64,000 nt of DNA. Source: Acidimicrobiaceae bacterium. Its GTDB lineage: Bacteria > Actinomycetota > Acidimicrobiia > Acidimicrobiales > Ilumatobacteraceae. The notes below the pieces were generated by a model, which saw only the letters and a program-made list of their open reading frames with translations, did no database searches and was not told where the DNA came from. Within the stretch, counting starts at the first letter, position 1. Each line of letters starts with the position of its first letter. Positions 40,314 through 48,400 of this stretch are shown one piece after another. Where the stretch lies: positions 75,861 to 139,860 of the forward strand of contig JACJWF010000010.1 of the NCBI GenBank assembly GCA_020637295.1. Reading direction: 5' to 3'. A program made the position numbers and the translations under genes.

Positions 40314-40363
40314 GAACTGGGTCTGGATCGTTGCGGCCTGCGCGCGATTCCGGACCCCAGTTC
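40314..40363. terminator. Long imperfect hairpin after enoyl-CoA hydratase
   Basis: GAACTGGGTCTGGATCG (40314-40330) pairs with CGATTCCGGACCCCAGTTC (40345-40363) over about 17 bp with two one-base bulges and a 14-base loop. It lies 19 bp beyond the hydratase stop on the same strand and before the copper operon. No T tract; probably an attenuating or Rho-assisted terminator. Confidence 0.6.
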
Positions 40364-40381
40364 ACGGTCACGGGGGCCCGG

Positions 40382-41158
40382 TCAGGCGCGCTCGGTGAAC
40401 GTCGGCTTGCGCTTCTCCAGGAAGGCGGCAATGCCCTCCTGCGCGTCGGGCGTGAGCGCCGCGTTGGCCATCACCTCCATCGCGTAGGCGTAGGCGGCCT
40501 GCTGGTCCATGCCGACCTGGGCGTAGAACGCCTGCTTGCCCAGCGCCTTGCTGGCGATGCTGCCCCGCGTGGCCCGGGCGAGGAGGTCGGCGGTGGCGGC
40601 CTCCAACTGGTCGTCGGGCACGGCGGCGTTGATCAGCCCCCAGTCGACGGCCGTCGCCGCGCTGATCGGGTCGCCGGTCATCGCCATCTCCAGTGCCCGC
40701 TTGCGACCCACGTTGCGGGCGACGGCGACCAGCGGGGTGTGGCAGAACAGGCCGCCCTTGCCGCCGGGGATGGCGAAGCCGGCGCTCTCGGCGGCGACGG
40801 CGAGGTCGCAGGTGGCGACGAGCTGGCACCCGGCCGCCGTGGCCAGGGCGTGCACGCGGGCGATGACCACCTGGGGGATCGACTGCACCGTGTCCATCAT
40901 CTCGGTGCACACCTCGAACAGGTGGCGGGCGTCGTCCAGCGAGGCGCCCTTCATGTCGCCGAAGTTGTGCCCGGCGGAGAACACCGGCCCGGTGGCGGCG
41001 AGAATGACGCCGGTGGCGTCCGACTGGCCCACTGCCTGTAGCGCCGCGGTGAGCTCCAGCATCACGTCCAGCGCCAGTGCGTTGCGCTTCTCCGGGCGGT
41101 TGAGGGTGATGGTGGTGACGGGGCCGTGGGTGGCCACGAGCAGGTGCTGGTACGTCAT
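40382..41158 (-). CDS. Enoyl-CoA hydratase/isomerase family protein
   Basis: 258-aa crotonase-fold protein. Opening strand VATHGPVTTITLNRPEKRNAL, the oxyanion-hole region FSAGHNFGDMKG, and HALATAAGCQLVATCDLAVA with FAIPGGKGGLF following. One canonical glutamate of hydratases (in the helix after GGG/GCQ) is not evident, so it could be a related isomerase or hydrolase instead of a true hydratase. The ATG at 41158 gives the usual length. Confidence 0.85.
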   Translation of the reverse strand: MTYQHLLVATHGPVTTITLNRPEKRNALALDVMLELTAALQAVGQSDATGVILAATGPVFSAGHNFGDMKGASLDDARHLFEVCTEMMDTVQSIPQVVIARVHALATAAGCQLVATCDLAVAAESAGFAIPGGKGGLFCHTPLVAVARNVGRKRALEMAMTGDPISAATAVDWGLINAAVPDDQLEAATADLLARATRGSIASKALGKQAFYAQVGMDQQAAYAYAMEVMANAALTPDAQEGIAAFLEKRKPTFTERA

Positions 41159-41221
41159 GGGTGCAGTCTTGCGCGCCGTGGCCGCGGGTACCACCCTGGC
41201 GGGCCGTGCCATCCTGGGCGC

Positions 41222-41548
41222 ATGACCGTGATCAAGATCAATGCCCTCACCGTGCCCGCCGAGATGGGGCCGGAGGTCGCCCGCCGATTCGCCGAACGGG
41301 TGAGCGCTGTGGACGGGCAGGACGGCTTCGAGGGGTTCGAGCTGCTCCAGCCTGCCGACGACCGCACCACCTGGCTGGTGGTCACCCGCTGGCGCGACGA
41401 GGCGTCGTTCGAGGCGTGGAAGGCGTCTGCCGCGTTCGCCCACGGCCACCGCGGCATGGGTGGCGGCGAGGGTGCACCGGCAGCGATGCCGATCCAGGCC
41501 GAACTGTGGAGCTACACGGTCGCCGTGACGAGCCCCGGCGCAGCCTGA
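41222..41548 (+). CDS. mhuD: MhuD/IsdG-like heme-degrading monooxygenase
   Basis: 108 aa, ABM ferredoxin-like fold. It matches mycobacterial MhuD closely: KINALTVPAEMGPEVARRF with Asn7, GFEGFELLQPADD, WLVVTRWRDEASFEAW with Trp66, then AFAHGHR. The heme-ligand histidine region is about two residues shorter than in MhuD, so the exact axial His (74 or 76) is unclear. MhuD opens heme to mycobilins and releases iron; role here inferred from similarity. Divergent from the hydratase gene, 63 bp apart. Confidence 0.82.
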   Translation: MTVIKINALTVPAEMGPEVARRFAERVSAVDGQDGFEGFELLQPADDRTTWLVVTRWRDEASFEAWKASAAFAHGHRGMGGGEGAPAAMPIQAELWSYTVAVTSPGAA

Positions 41549-41554
41549 CTGCCG

Positions 41555-42448
41555 CTACTCCGCCGGGGAGGTGGCCGGACGGGAGACCGTGACGGTGGTC
41601 CGGCACGGCCGGAAGCCGACGTCGCGATAGAGATGACCCGACGCCGGGTTGTCCGGCTCGTAGCAGATCTTGATGCGTGCCGCGCCGGCCCGTGCCAGCA
41701 GATCCACGCCGGCGGTCAGCACGTGGCGGGCCAGGCCGCGGCGCTGGTGGGCGTCGTTCGTGCGCATCGGCTCGACCAGGCCGGTGGCGCTCGTCGGGTC
41801 GTACCAGAACAGCCCGTATGCGGCGGTGTCGCCGGTCGCGTCGTCGATCACCGCGAGGTCCAGGTCGGCGCGGTACAGCGACGTCTGGCGAAGGCGCTCC
41901 TCCACGTCGGGCCCGCTGCGCGGGATCATGTGGTGCGGGCGGGCCGGCCTGCCCTCGCGACTGGTGAGGTGGTAGCCGGCGTGCAGCGGGCTGACGGCCG
42001 GTCGGTCCGCGGCGTCCATCCAGGCTTCGACCACGCTGACTTCCGTCGCGGTGAAGCCGTGCTCGGCCAGCAGGCCGAGGATCTGGCTGTTGTCGCCGTC
42101 GGCCTCGATGGTGACGTCGGTGAAGCCGAGCGCGGCAGCATGGGCCAGCCCGCGGTCCACCACCTGCCGAACCATGGCGTCGGTGGCGTCCGGCAGCATC
42201 AGGAGATCGAGCGTGGTCCGGGTGGTCCACGCGGTCACGATGGCCGCGGCCTCCGGCCGGCCGTCCGGCCCGAACCAGAACAGCTGCGGCAGGTCGTCGG
42301 TGGGGCGGGGCATCCGCCACCACCACTGCAGGTCGGCGGCCTCGTAGAGCCCGGCGGTGGGGTGGGCGCCGCGGACGCGCTGGAGCAACTCCGTCACCGT
42401 CGCCACGGCGTCGTGGGCGACGCGGTAGTCCTCGCGGGGCTCCGGCAT
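41555..42448 (-). CDS. GNAT-family N-acetyltransferase (double domain)
   Basis: 297 aa with two GNAT-like halves. The C-terminal half has the acetyl-CoA loop RTNDAHQRRGLARHVL, which is Q/R-x-x-G-x-A, followed by AARIKICYEPDNPASGHLYRDVGF. The N-terminal half (AIVTAWTTRTTLDLLMLPDATDAMV; GFTDVTIEADGDNSQILGLLAEHGF, each a separate stretch) keeps the fold but lacks the loop. Substrate unknown. The start is 3 bp from the tRNA-Lys 3' end on the same strand, implying a shared transcript. Confidence 0.82.
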   Translation of the reverse strand: MPEPREDYRVAHDAVATVTELLQRVRGAHPTAGLYEAADLQWWWRMPRPTDDLPQLFWFGPDGRPEAAAIVTAWTTRTTLDLLMLPDATDAMVRQVVDRGLAHAAALGFTDVTIEADGDNSQILGLLAEHGFTATEVSVVEAWMDAADRPAVSPLHAGYHLTSREGRPARPHHMIPRSGPDVEERLRQTSLYRADLDLAVIDDATGDTAAYGLFWYDPTSATGLVEPMRTNDAHQRRGLARHVLTAGVDLLARAGAARIKICYEPDNPASGHLYRDVGFRPCRTTVTVSRPATSPAE

Positions 42449-42451
42449 GGG

Positions 42452-42523
42452 TGCCCCCCCAGGGTTTCGAACCCTGAACCAACGGATTAAAAGTCCGCTG
42501 CTCTGCCATTGAGCTAGAGGGGC
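42452..42523 (-). tRNA. tRNA-Lys (anticodon TTT)
   Basis: 72-nt cloverleaf: acceptor GCCCCTC/GGGGGGC, D arm GCTC/GAGC, anticodon arm GCGGA/TCCGT with loop CTTTTAA (TTT), T arm CAGGG/CCCTG with TTCGAAA, discriminator A. CCA is not encoded. All stems pair. Confidence 0.96.
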
Positions 42524-42641
42524 GTGGGGCGGCTGCCCGGCGGCAGAGCGTATCGGTTCGGGTTCGGGCCTGCCCGCTGGCGATTCGCTCGCAGCGTGCC
42601 CGGGTCCGAGGGGGGAATGTCGCCGCGGGTACGGTTCGCGC

Positions 42642-43049
42642 ATGACGACCGACGCCGCTGCCGCCGACCCGACGCTCGACCCTGCGCTGGACGCGCTGAT
42701 CACCCGCTTCGTCGGGGCCATCCAGGCCGGCGACGTGGCGACGGTGCGGGAGATCTACGCGCCCGACGCGGCCATCTGGCACAACTTCGACGAGCGCGAG
42801 CAGACGGTGGACGAGAACGTGGTGACGCTCGCCGACCTGCATCGCCGAGCCACCGGGCTGGAGTACACCGAGATCCAGCGGTTCGCCTCGCCGGGCGGGC
42901 TGGTGGAGCAGCACGTGCTGATCGGCCAGGCCAAGGGTGGCCCGCTGCGCATGCCGGCGATGATCCGCTTCTGGGTGGAAGACGGCCGCATCACCCGCCT
43001 GGAGGAGTACCTCGACACCCGCCAAGCGCTGGTGCTGTACCAAGGCTGA
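42642..43049 (+). CDS. NTF2/SnoaL-like protein
   Basis: 135 aa. The cone-shaped NTF2-like fold is suggested by DALITRFVGAIQAGDVATVREIYAPDA (opening helix split by a turn), AAIWHNFDERE, FWVEDGRITRLEEYLDTRQA at the C-terminal strand pair. Close relatives are small ketosteroid-isomerase-like enzymes or binding proteins; substrate unknown. Stand-alone gene downstream of the tRNA and opposite to it. Confidence 0.82.
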   Translation: MTTDAAAADPTLDPALDALITRFVGAIQAGDVATVREIYAPDAAIWHNFDEREQTVDENVVTLADLHRRATGLEYTEIQRFASPGGLVEQHVLIGQAKGGPLRMPAMIRFWVEDGRITRLEEYLDTRQALVLYQG

Positions 43050-43098
43050 TGACGGGCTACGTGAAGCGAGTGATTCACGAGGGGGGATCGGCGCTGTT

Positions 43099-43308
43099 AT
43101 GGCGGTGTGCACGCTTCACGTCCTGATCCTCACTCTGGGCTTCCTTGCTTCGTGTGCCTCTGCGGACGACGCTGGCATCGAGGTTCCGGTATTGACGGCA
43201 GTGTCGATCTGGCTCGAGTTGGCCGAGGACCGTGCGATCGTGGCCCACGCGATGCCGTTGCGCCGGGCGTTCTACGATCTGCTCCGGCAAGGAGGGACAA
43301 ATGGCTGA
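43099..43308 (+). CDS. Small putative lipoprotein
   Basis: 69 aa. A signal sequence VCTLHVLILTLGFLASC with an acceptable lipobox (LASC) is followed by a short mature part ending RRAFYDLLRQGG. The GC content drops here compared with the rest of the window. No family; may be a remnant of a longer gene. Confidence 0.42.
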   Translation: MAVCTLHVLILTLGFLASCASADDAGIEVPVLTAVSIWLELAEDRAIVAHAMPLRRAFYDLLRQGGTNG

Positions 43309-43406
43309 CCCCGCGACGATCGCATCGACGCACAAGCTGACAATGACGGCGAGCTGCTGCAATGGTACGGGGGAACGACTGCTTTCTATCTCGATTGCAT
43401 CTAGCC

Positions 43407-44027
43407 ATGGGCGCAGTGCTTAGACAGCTCCTCCGCCTCATTGTGAGCCTGGCAGCGCTCTGGCAACTTACGGGCTGCCAGACGAATACTGACGAAGTTG
43501 GGACTCTTCCCATCAGGGGAGAGGCCGGGCTCTACGTCGACACGTCGGGACGGTTCTTTGCTGTAGCGAACCCATGCGACACCCGACTCATCTCATCAGT
43601 TTCTCTGATCGTTACGGACTACTCGACGAGCTCACCTCCGCTCTTTCCCGTGATGGCCGTGACCTTTGCCGATCCGATCCGTACGGCCGACATCGCGGTG
43701 CCGCTCAACCCCTTGGCGACACGATTTCAACTTCTCCATCCGGCAGTCGCTGACCCTCTGGCGCTCAGTCGCTTCAATGATGACACCGAGTTCCTCACGG
43801 ACGTTCGAGATCCCTTTCACTTCGAGTTGAGATTCTTCGACGAGAATGGTGTCGAGGTCCACTTCTCTCAGCAGCTAGCGGCCCGCTTCGACAGCGTTGG
43901 CGGGGCGGTCAACTTCCCCTCTGACAGCTACGACCCAGCAGCCACGACGTGCTCTGACGGAACTCCGGCTCGGTGGACGGGGGTGGAAGCGCGGACAACT
44001 GACCGAGCCGCGTCAGGTCATGTGTAG
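43407..44027 (+). CDS. Putative lipoprotein, unknown function
   Basis: 206 aa from the ATG at 43407 (a GTG-type start at 43362 is less likely because it places 15 residues before the signal). Signal peptide LLRLIVSLAALWQLTGC with lipobox LTGC. The mature part looks beta-rich (EAGLYVDTSGRFFAVANPCD; FHFELRFFDENGVEVHF). Two cysteines could bond (VANPC, TTCSDG). Lower GC than flanking genes. Positioned just before the severed gene and the RHS element, so it may be part of the same acquired segment. Confidence 0.6.
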   Translation: MGAVLRQLLRLIVSLAALWQLTGCQTNTDEVGTLPIRGEAGLYVDTSGRFFAVANPCDTRLISSVSLIVTDYSTSSPPLFPVMAVTFADPIRTADIAVPLNPLATRFQLLHPAVADPLALSRFNDDTEFLTDVRDPFHFELRFFDENGVEVHFSQQLAARFDSVGGAVNFPSDSYDPAATTCSDGTPARWTGVEARTTDRAASGHV

Positions 44028-44056
44028 TGATGGGCGGCCGGCCCCAACCAACCGGC

Positions 44057-44266
44057 TCAGGGGTTGGGGGCGAGCTTCACCAGCTTGGCGGCGTAGGCGA
44101 GCTCTGCGGGGCCGTTCTCGTCCTCGCAGAGCAAGTTGGCCATGATCCGCAGCACCCACCCGATCAGGTGCTGTGCATGCCCACCCTGGGTGAGTTCGCG
44201 CATCAGCGTGGGCCGGCCGATGACCTTGGCGAACAGGCGGGCCTCCTTGGAGTAGTCGGCGTATAC
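44057..44266 (-). pseudogene. 3' fragment of an unidentified gene, severed by the RHS junction
   Basis: On the minus strand about 68 codons read as normal protein (DYSKEARLFAKVIGRPTLMR; GHAQHLIGWVLRIMANLLCE; LAYAAKLVKLAPNP then stop) with high GC in third positions. Upstream of about 44266 this frame becomes antisense to the RHS gene and loses protein character. This is therefore the C-terminal end of a gene whose front is gone. Not recognised. Confidence 0.5.
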
Positions 44267-44284
44267 ACCACCCGCGCTGCGCTC

Positions 44285-46186
44285 GTGCGCCACTACGGCT
44301 ACGACCTCGAAACCGGGATGTTGGACACCATCCAAGCCGGCTGGGACACCACCCCGTCCGACCTCACCGGGAACACCTGGTTCCAATACGACCGCTACAC
44401 ACGCGACCCGGTCGGCAACGTCACCGTCATCGAAGACCGCGGGCTCGAACCCGGCGGTGCCGGCTCGAACATCAAGGAATGCTTCGTCTACGACGAATGG
44501 AACCGGCTCGTCCGCGCCCACACCGCCCCCGGCACCACCGACGGCTCGGAGACCGTCGGCTGTGCCACCAGCACGGGCACGAACATTACGGCGCGCGGCG
44601 CCACCAGCCCCTACGACCGCACCTGGTCCTTCGACGACATCAACCGCATCACCGGCAGCGCCGACAAAGCCAACGGCAACGCCACCACCACCTGGGGCTA
44701 CAGCACCACCAAACATGCTGTCCTGTCGCTCACCGGCCAAACCTCGGGCAGCTACAGCTACAACACGGTCGGCGCGATGGTGACCCGTAACGGTGACACC
44801 CTCACCTACGACCCCCAACAACGCCTGACCGGCTACGACACCAGCAGCGTGGACGACACCTACCTGTATACGACCAGCAACCAGCGGCTCATCCGCCAAC
44901 ACGGCAGCACCGTCACCCTCTACCTTGGTGACATGGAAATCGGCTACGACGGCACCAACACCACCGTCACCCGCTACATCTCCATCGCCGGCACCCAAGT
45001 CGCCACCCGCACCACCCTCAACGGCGGCACCGCCACCATCGCCTGGAACTGCGGCAACATGCAAAACAGCACCATCTGCCAAACCCCCGCAGCCACCACA
45101 GCCACACCGCCCATCCCCGGGCGGAAGCGATACACCCCCTACGGCGGCGACCGCAACACCACCCCCTACACCAACACGGACCACGGCTTCCTCGGACAAC
45201 CCGAAGACACCACAGGACTCACCTACCTCAACAACCGCTACCACGACCCCACCCTCGCAGCCTTCACCACCGTCGACCCACTCGTAGGAAAGACCGGCAC
45301 GCCCTACCTCTACGCCAACGGCAACCCCGTCACGTTGTCGGATCCATCTGGATTGGCAGCGGCCTGCGAGCCGTACTGCAATCGAACCGACACGAACAGT
45401 ATGGCCAACTACATCCTGGAGAGTTCGTGCACGAACTGTTCCGACCTTGAGAAGGTGAAGAACTTCAAGGCCTATCTCTTGGATCCGTATCACGATCTCG
45501 TTGGTCAGACCATAGCGAAGCGGTCGAACGCCAGTTTTGAGAAGGGCTGCGGCGGCCTTGGTGGGATTCCGGACTTGTGTCGGCCTGGGCATCAGCCGAT
45601 GCCGATCGGGGAGGTGAAGTACGACTCGGCGTTCGGGGAGTCCTCAGGTGCAGATCAGCTCCGTAGATACATACGGCTGCGCCCGGATAGTGCGAGGGTT
45701 CGTCGTGGTGAGTTTGGTCCGGGTGGGAGCATCGCTGTGACGATGCCGGGTGTTGGCAGCCTTTCAATCACCTACCGTGAGTCGACATCGACCGACAGTT
45801 TGTACCTGTATCAGGTGACGACGTGGAACACGGGCACGATGCTGCGAATGCGAGACGCGGTCTACGCGGAGAATGCGCGCCTCGGGTCCGAGCGTCAACT
45901 TCAAAATGCTCGGAACGGCCTCGGTGATGCTGCGTATCAACCGTCAGAGACGCTGCTGGGTGCAGGCGTTGGTCAGCCGACAATGCTGAGTCCCGCGGGC
46001 GCCGGCTCGGGGTGGGTTGCAGGGCAGACAGTACTTTCGGTGCAGTCGGTGAGTCCCGCGGCGATGAACACGACGATTGTCGCTCCAACACGTGGCCAGA
46101 GCACCAGCAACGTGATTCAGTTCCCGCAACCTGTGGGTAACGCCCCTAGCGGCGGATGTGGTTCGGAGTGCAAGACCGCGGCATGA
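44285..46186 (+). CDS. RHS core protein with C-terminal PD-(D/E)XK-like toxin domain, 5'-truncated
   Basis: About 633 aa from the GTG at 44285. RHS/YD repeats are visible (TWFQYDRYTRDPVGNVTVIED in pieces, ECFVYDEWNRLVRA, LTYDPQQRLTGYD). The RHS-associated core ends with RYTPYGG, GFLGQPEDTTGLTYLNNRYHDP and YLYANGNPVTLSDPSGL. After this hallmark the variable tail has PDL (~45570), GEVKY (45611) and DQLRRYI (45653), the PD...ExK...Q pattern of restriction-like nucleases. RHS toxins normally have over 1000 aa before the core; here the frame upstream of ~44275 is antisense of another gene fragment, so the front is missing. Might be a silent toxin cassette. Confidence 0.78.
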   Translation: MRHYGYDLETGMLDTIQAGWDTTPSDLTGNTWFQYDRYTRDPVGNVTVIEDRGLEPGGAGSNIKECFVYDEWNRLVRAHTAPGTTDGSETVGCATSTGTNITARGATSPYDRTWSFDDINRITGSADKANGNATTTWGYSTTKHAVLSLTGQTSGSYSYNTVGAMVTRNGDTLTYDPQQRLTGYDTSSVDDTYLYTTSNQRLIRQHGSTVTLYLGDMEIGYDGTNTTVTRYISIAGTQVATRTTLNGGTATIAWNCGNMQNSTICQTPAATTATPPIPGRKRYTPYGGDRNTTPYTNTDHGFLGQPEDTTGLTYLNNRYHDPTLAAFTTVDPLVGKTGTPYLYANGNPVTLSDPSGLAAACEPYCNRTDTNSMANYILESSCTNCSDLEKVKNFKAYLLDPYHDLVGQTIAKRSNASFEKGCGGLGGIPDLCRPGHQPMPIGEVKYDSAFGESSGADQLRRYIRLRPDSARVRRGEFGPGGSIAVTMPGVGSLSITYRESTSTDSLYLYQVTTWNTGTMLRMRDAVYAENARLGSERQLQNARNGLGDAAYQPSETLLGAGVGQPTMLSPAGAGSGWVAGQTVLSVQSVSPAAMNTTIVAPTRGQSTSNVIQFPQPVGNAPSGGCGSECKTAA

Positions 46187-47169
46187 GCGATGCACTGGAG
46201 TCGGAGTTGTTTGTGGAGTTCGCGTGGGCGGCAGATCCGGGTCTGGATGATCTGGAGTTGGCCGGGAGGGTGCTTGAGTGCCGGTCGATGGTCGAGTTGA
46301 TGGGGAACCCGAAGTGGCGTCGAAACGGCCGGTATCTGGCACTGCATGACGGGCGCGCCCGGCAGCAACGGATCCGGGGGTCGTGGCGCGAGGCGCTCGC
46401 TGCGGCGAGAGACTGGCCGCGGGCACACGTCACCTGCGAGGTCGGGCTGCTTGGTTTGCCAGCCCATGCGATCGGCCCGATCCTGTGTGCTGTCACCAGC
46501 GATCCCAACGGGATGGGGTTGACCCTCAGTGTTCGGACGGTTGGGATGTCGTTGGGTGAGGTGGATGAATGGTTTGGTGTGATTGTCGAGGATCTTGGGT
46601 CGTTGGCGGCGCTGGGGGTGCCGTTGGTGGGCACAGTCCGCTGGTATCACGGGCAGAATCCACGATCGTTCGAGTACATGCATCAGGGTGTGGGTGGTCC
46701 GCCGATGGTGTCGTATTGGCCGGCGTTGTGGCTGCCTCACTCCACGGTCGCAGTGTTGGACCTGGAGATGGGTCGGCAGGCTGGTTGGTTGCGTGATGGT
46801 GGCCCGGATGGGGTGGTGGTGCGGTTCGCGGAGTCGGTGACGTCGGTTGTTGATGATGATCGGCGCCGTTGGCGTGCATGGTTGGCGCCGGTGCTGGACT
46901 TGAACTTCGGTGGGAACCACCTGCCGTCGGAACTGGAGGTTCGCCCGCCGGAAGTGTTGCCGGAGGATTGGCGCACGGAGCCTGCGCGGGTGTGGGGGGC
47001 GCCGTTGGTGACCCACATCGTGCTGGCTCCGACGAGTGTGGACCCGGCAAACGAGCGGCTGGTCGACCGGTACGGGGCGATGGGGGAGGAGGACTTTCCC
47101 GACGGGCCGGACTCGCTGAAGGACCTGGCCAACGGCGTGGTCGACCCCGATTCACCGGACGCAACTTGA
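46183..47169 (+). CDS. Candidate immunity protein to the RHS toxin
   Basis: 328 aa, no signal peptide. The start ATG overlaps the RHS stop (ATGA), giving tight translational coupling, as expected for a polymorphic toxin-immunity pair. The protein is acidic and Trp-rich (WRRNGRYLALHDGRARQQR; WREALAAARDWPRAHV; VEDLGSLAALGVPLVG; RWYHGQNPRSFEYMHQG; WPALWLPHSTVAVLDLEMG). I do not recognise the family with certainty; large Imm proteins of a similar kind exist. Role is inferred from position alone. Confidence 0.6.
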   Translation: MSDALESELFVEFAWAADPGLDDLELAGRVLECRSMVELMGNPKWRRNGRYLALHDGRARQQRIRGSWREALAAARDWPRAHVTCEVGLLGLPAHAIGPILCAVTSDPNGMGLTLSVRTVGMSLGEVDEWFGVIVEDLGSLAALGVPLVGTVRWYHGQNPRSFEYMHQGVGGPPMVSYWPALWLPHSTVAVLDLEMGRQAGWLRDGGPDGVVVRFAESVTSVVDDDRRRWRAWLAPVLDLNFGGNHLPSELEVRPPEVLPEDWRTEPARVWGAPLVTHIVLAPTSVDPANERLVDRYGAMGEEDFPDGPDSLKDLANGVVDPDSPDAT

Positions 47170-47352
47170 GACTGCCCCAAGCGGATGACGGGCGGCTTCA
47201 ACGCCATGGCAGCGCCGCTGGAGCCGGGGGCCAGGTGGGGCCAACTCAGACCGTCGCGACACGCCGAAGTGCGGAAGATCAGGCCGTCGTTCTCTTTGGC
47301 CGACGTTCTTCTTGACACATAGGCCAAGGTGAAGGGCTGAGAGGAGGCCGTC

Positions 47353-48201
47353 ATGGCTGATCGTCCAGGGCCGGTGCTGGTCACCGGTGCCAACTCGGGG
47401 TTCGGGCTGGCGTCCGTGCTGCGGTTCGCCGGGCGGGGGTGGGACACGTGGGGAACGGTTCGCTCCAAGGCCAAGGCCAAGGTGCTCACCGACGCGGCGA
47501 AGGCCGCTGGCGTGGGCGACCGGGTCCACGCTGTGGTGCTGGACGTCAGCGACCACGATGCCGTCGTTGCGGCATGGCCGAAGATGCCGCCGTTCTACGG
47601 GGTGGTGAACAACGCCGGCTACAGCGCGCTCGGTGCGGTGGAGGAGGTGTCCGCGGCGGAAGCCAAGCGCAACTTGGACGTCAACCTCGTGGCACCGGCG
47701 GTGGTGTCCTCCTGTGCATTGCCGGCGATGCGCGAACGCGGCAGCGGGCGGATCGTGATGGTCAGCTCGATCGCCGGCCTCGCCGCGGTGCTCCCGTTGA
47801 ACGCCTGGTACCACGCCTCCAAGTTCGGGCTGGAGGCATTGAGCGACGTGCTGCGGATGGAGGTGGCCCAGTTCGGGGTGAAGGTGTCCGTCATCGAGCC
47901 CGGGTTCTTCAAGACCGAGATCGAGACCAAGGCGAAGGCCGACGCCCAGGAGCGCGAGGCGGTGGACGACAGCCCGTACCGCAAGGCCTATCACCGCATG
48001 CAGGTCACCGCCGGCGCCGTGGCCGCGGTGGCCCCGCCGCCCGGCCTGGTGGCCCGCACCATCGTGAGCGCGGTGGAGAGCAGCCGCCCGCTGAAGCGCT
48101 ACCTGGTGGGCGCCGATGCGCTGGCCCTGGCGGCCACGAACCCCCTGCTGCCACGGGCGATCACCGACCCGCTGCTGCGCCGGCTGGCCAACCTGGGCTG
48201 A
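47353..48201 (+). CDS. SDR-family oxidoreductase
   Basis: 282-aa classical short-chain dehydrogenase. Cofactor loop VLVTGANSGFGLASVLRF, NNAGYSALGAVEE, and the catalytic Ser...YxxxK as VSSIAGLAAV...WYHASKFGLEAL. NAD(P) specificity is not obvious. It has a clear GGAGG site and may have its own promoter. The substrate is unknown. Clean high GC resumes here after the RHS island. Confidence 0.88.
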   Translation: MADRPGPVLVTGANSGFGLASVLRFAGRGWDTWGTVRSKAKAKVLTDAAKAAGVGDRVHAVVLDVSDHDAVVAAWPKMPPFYGVVNNAGYSALGAVEEVSAAEAKRNLDVNLVAPAVVSSCALPAMRERGSGRIVMVSSIAGLAAVLPLNAWYHASKFGLEALSDVLRMEVAQFGVKVSVIEPGFFKTEIETKAKADAQEREAVDDSPYRKAYHRMQVTAGAVAAVAPPPGLVARTIVSAVESSRPLKRYLVGADALALAATNPLLPRAITDPLLRRLANLG

Positions 48202-48400
48202 ACCGCGCCGCACACGGCTGCACCGCGCCCCGGCCGGGCCGCGACGCACCGCCCCAACCGCACGGAAACCGGCCCTGCCGCAAGGGGGCCGCAGGTCCCT
48301 ACACGCCCGGCCCGCCGCGGGCGGACAATCGGGGTACGAACCACTTGCTCCGCCCCTCAGGTCCGGTCGACCCGGCGCCTGCCACCATGGAGGTGCTGCC

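Noticed and set aside
44057..45592. 511-codon minus-strand open frame across the RHS gene
   Set aside because: Beyond the first ~68 codons from its 3' end it is antisense to clear RHS motifs and has Gly/Val/Ala-only composition.
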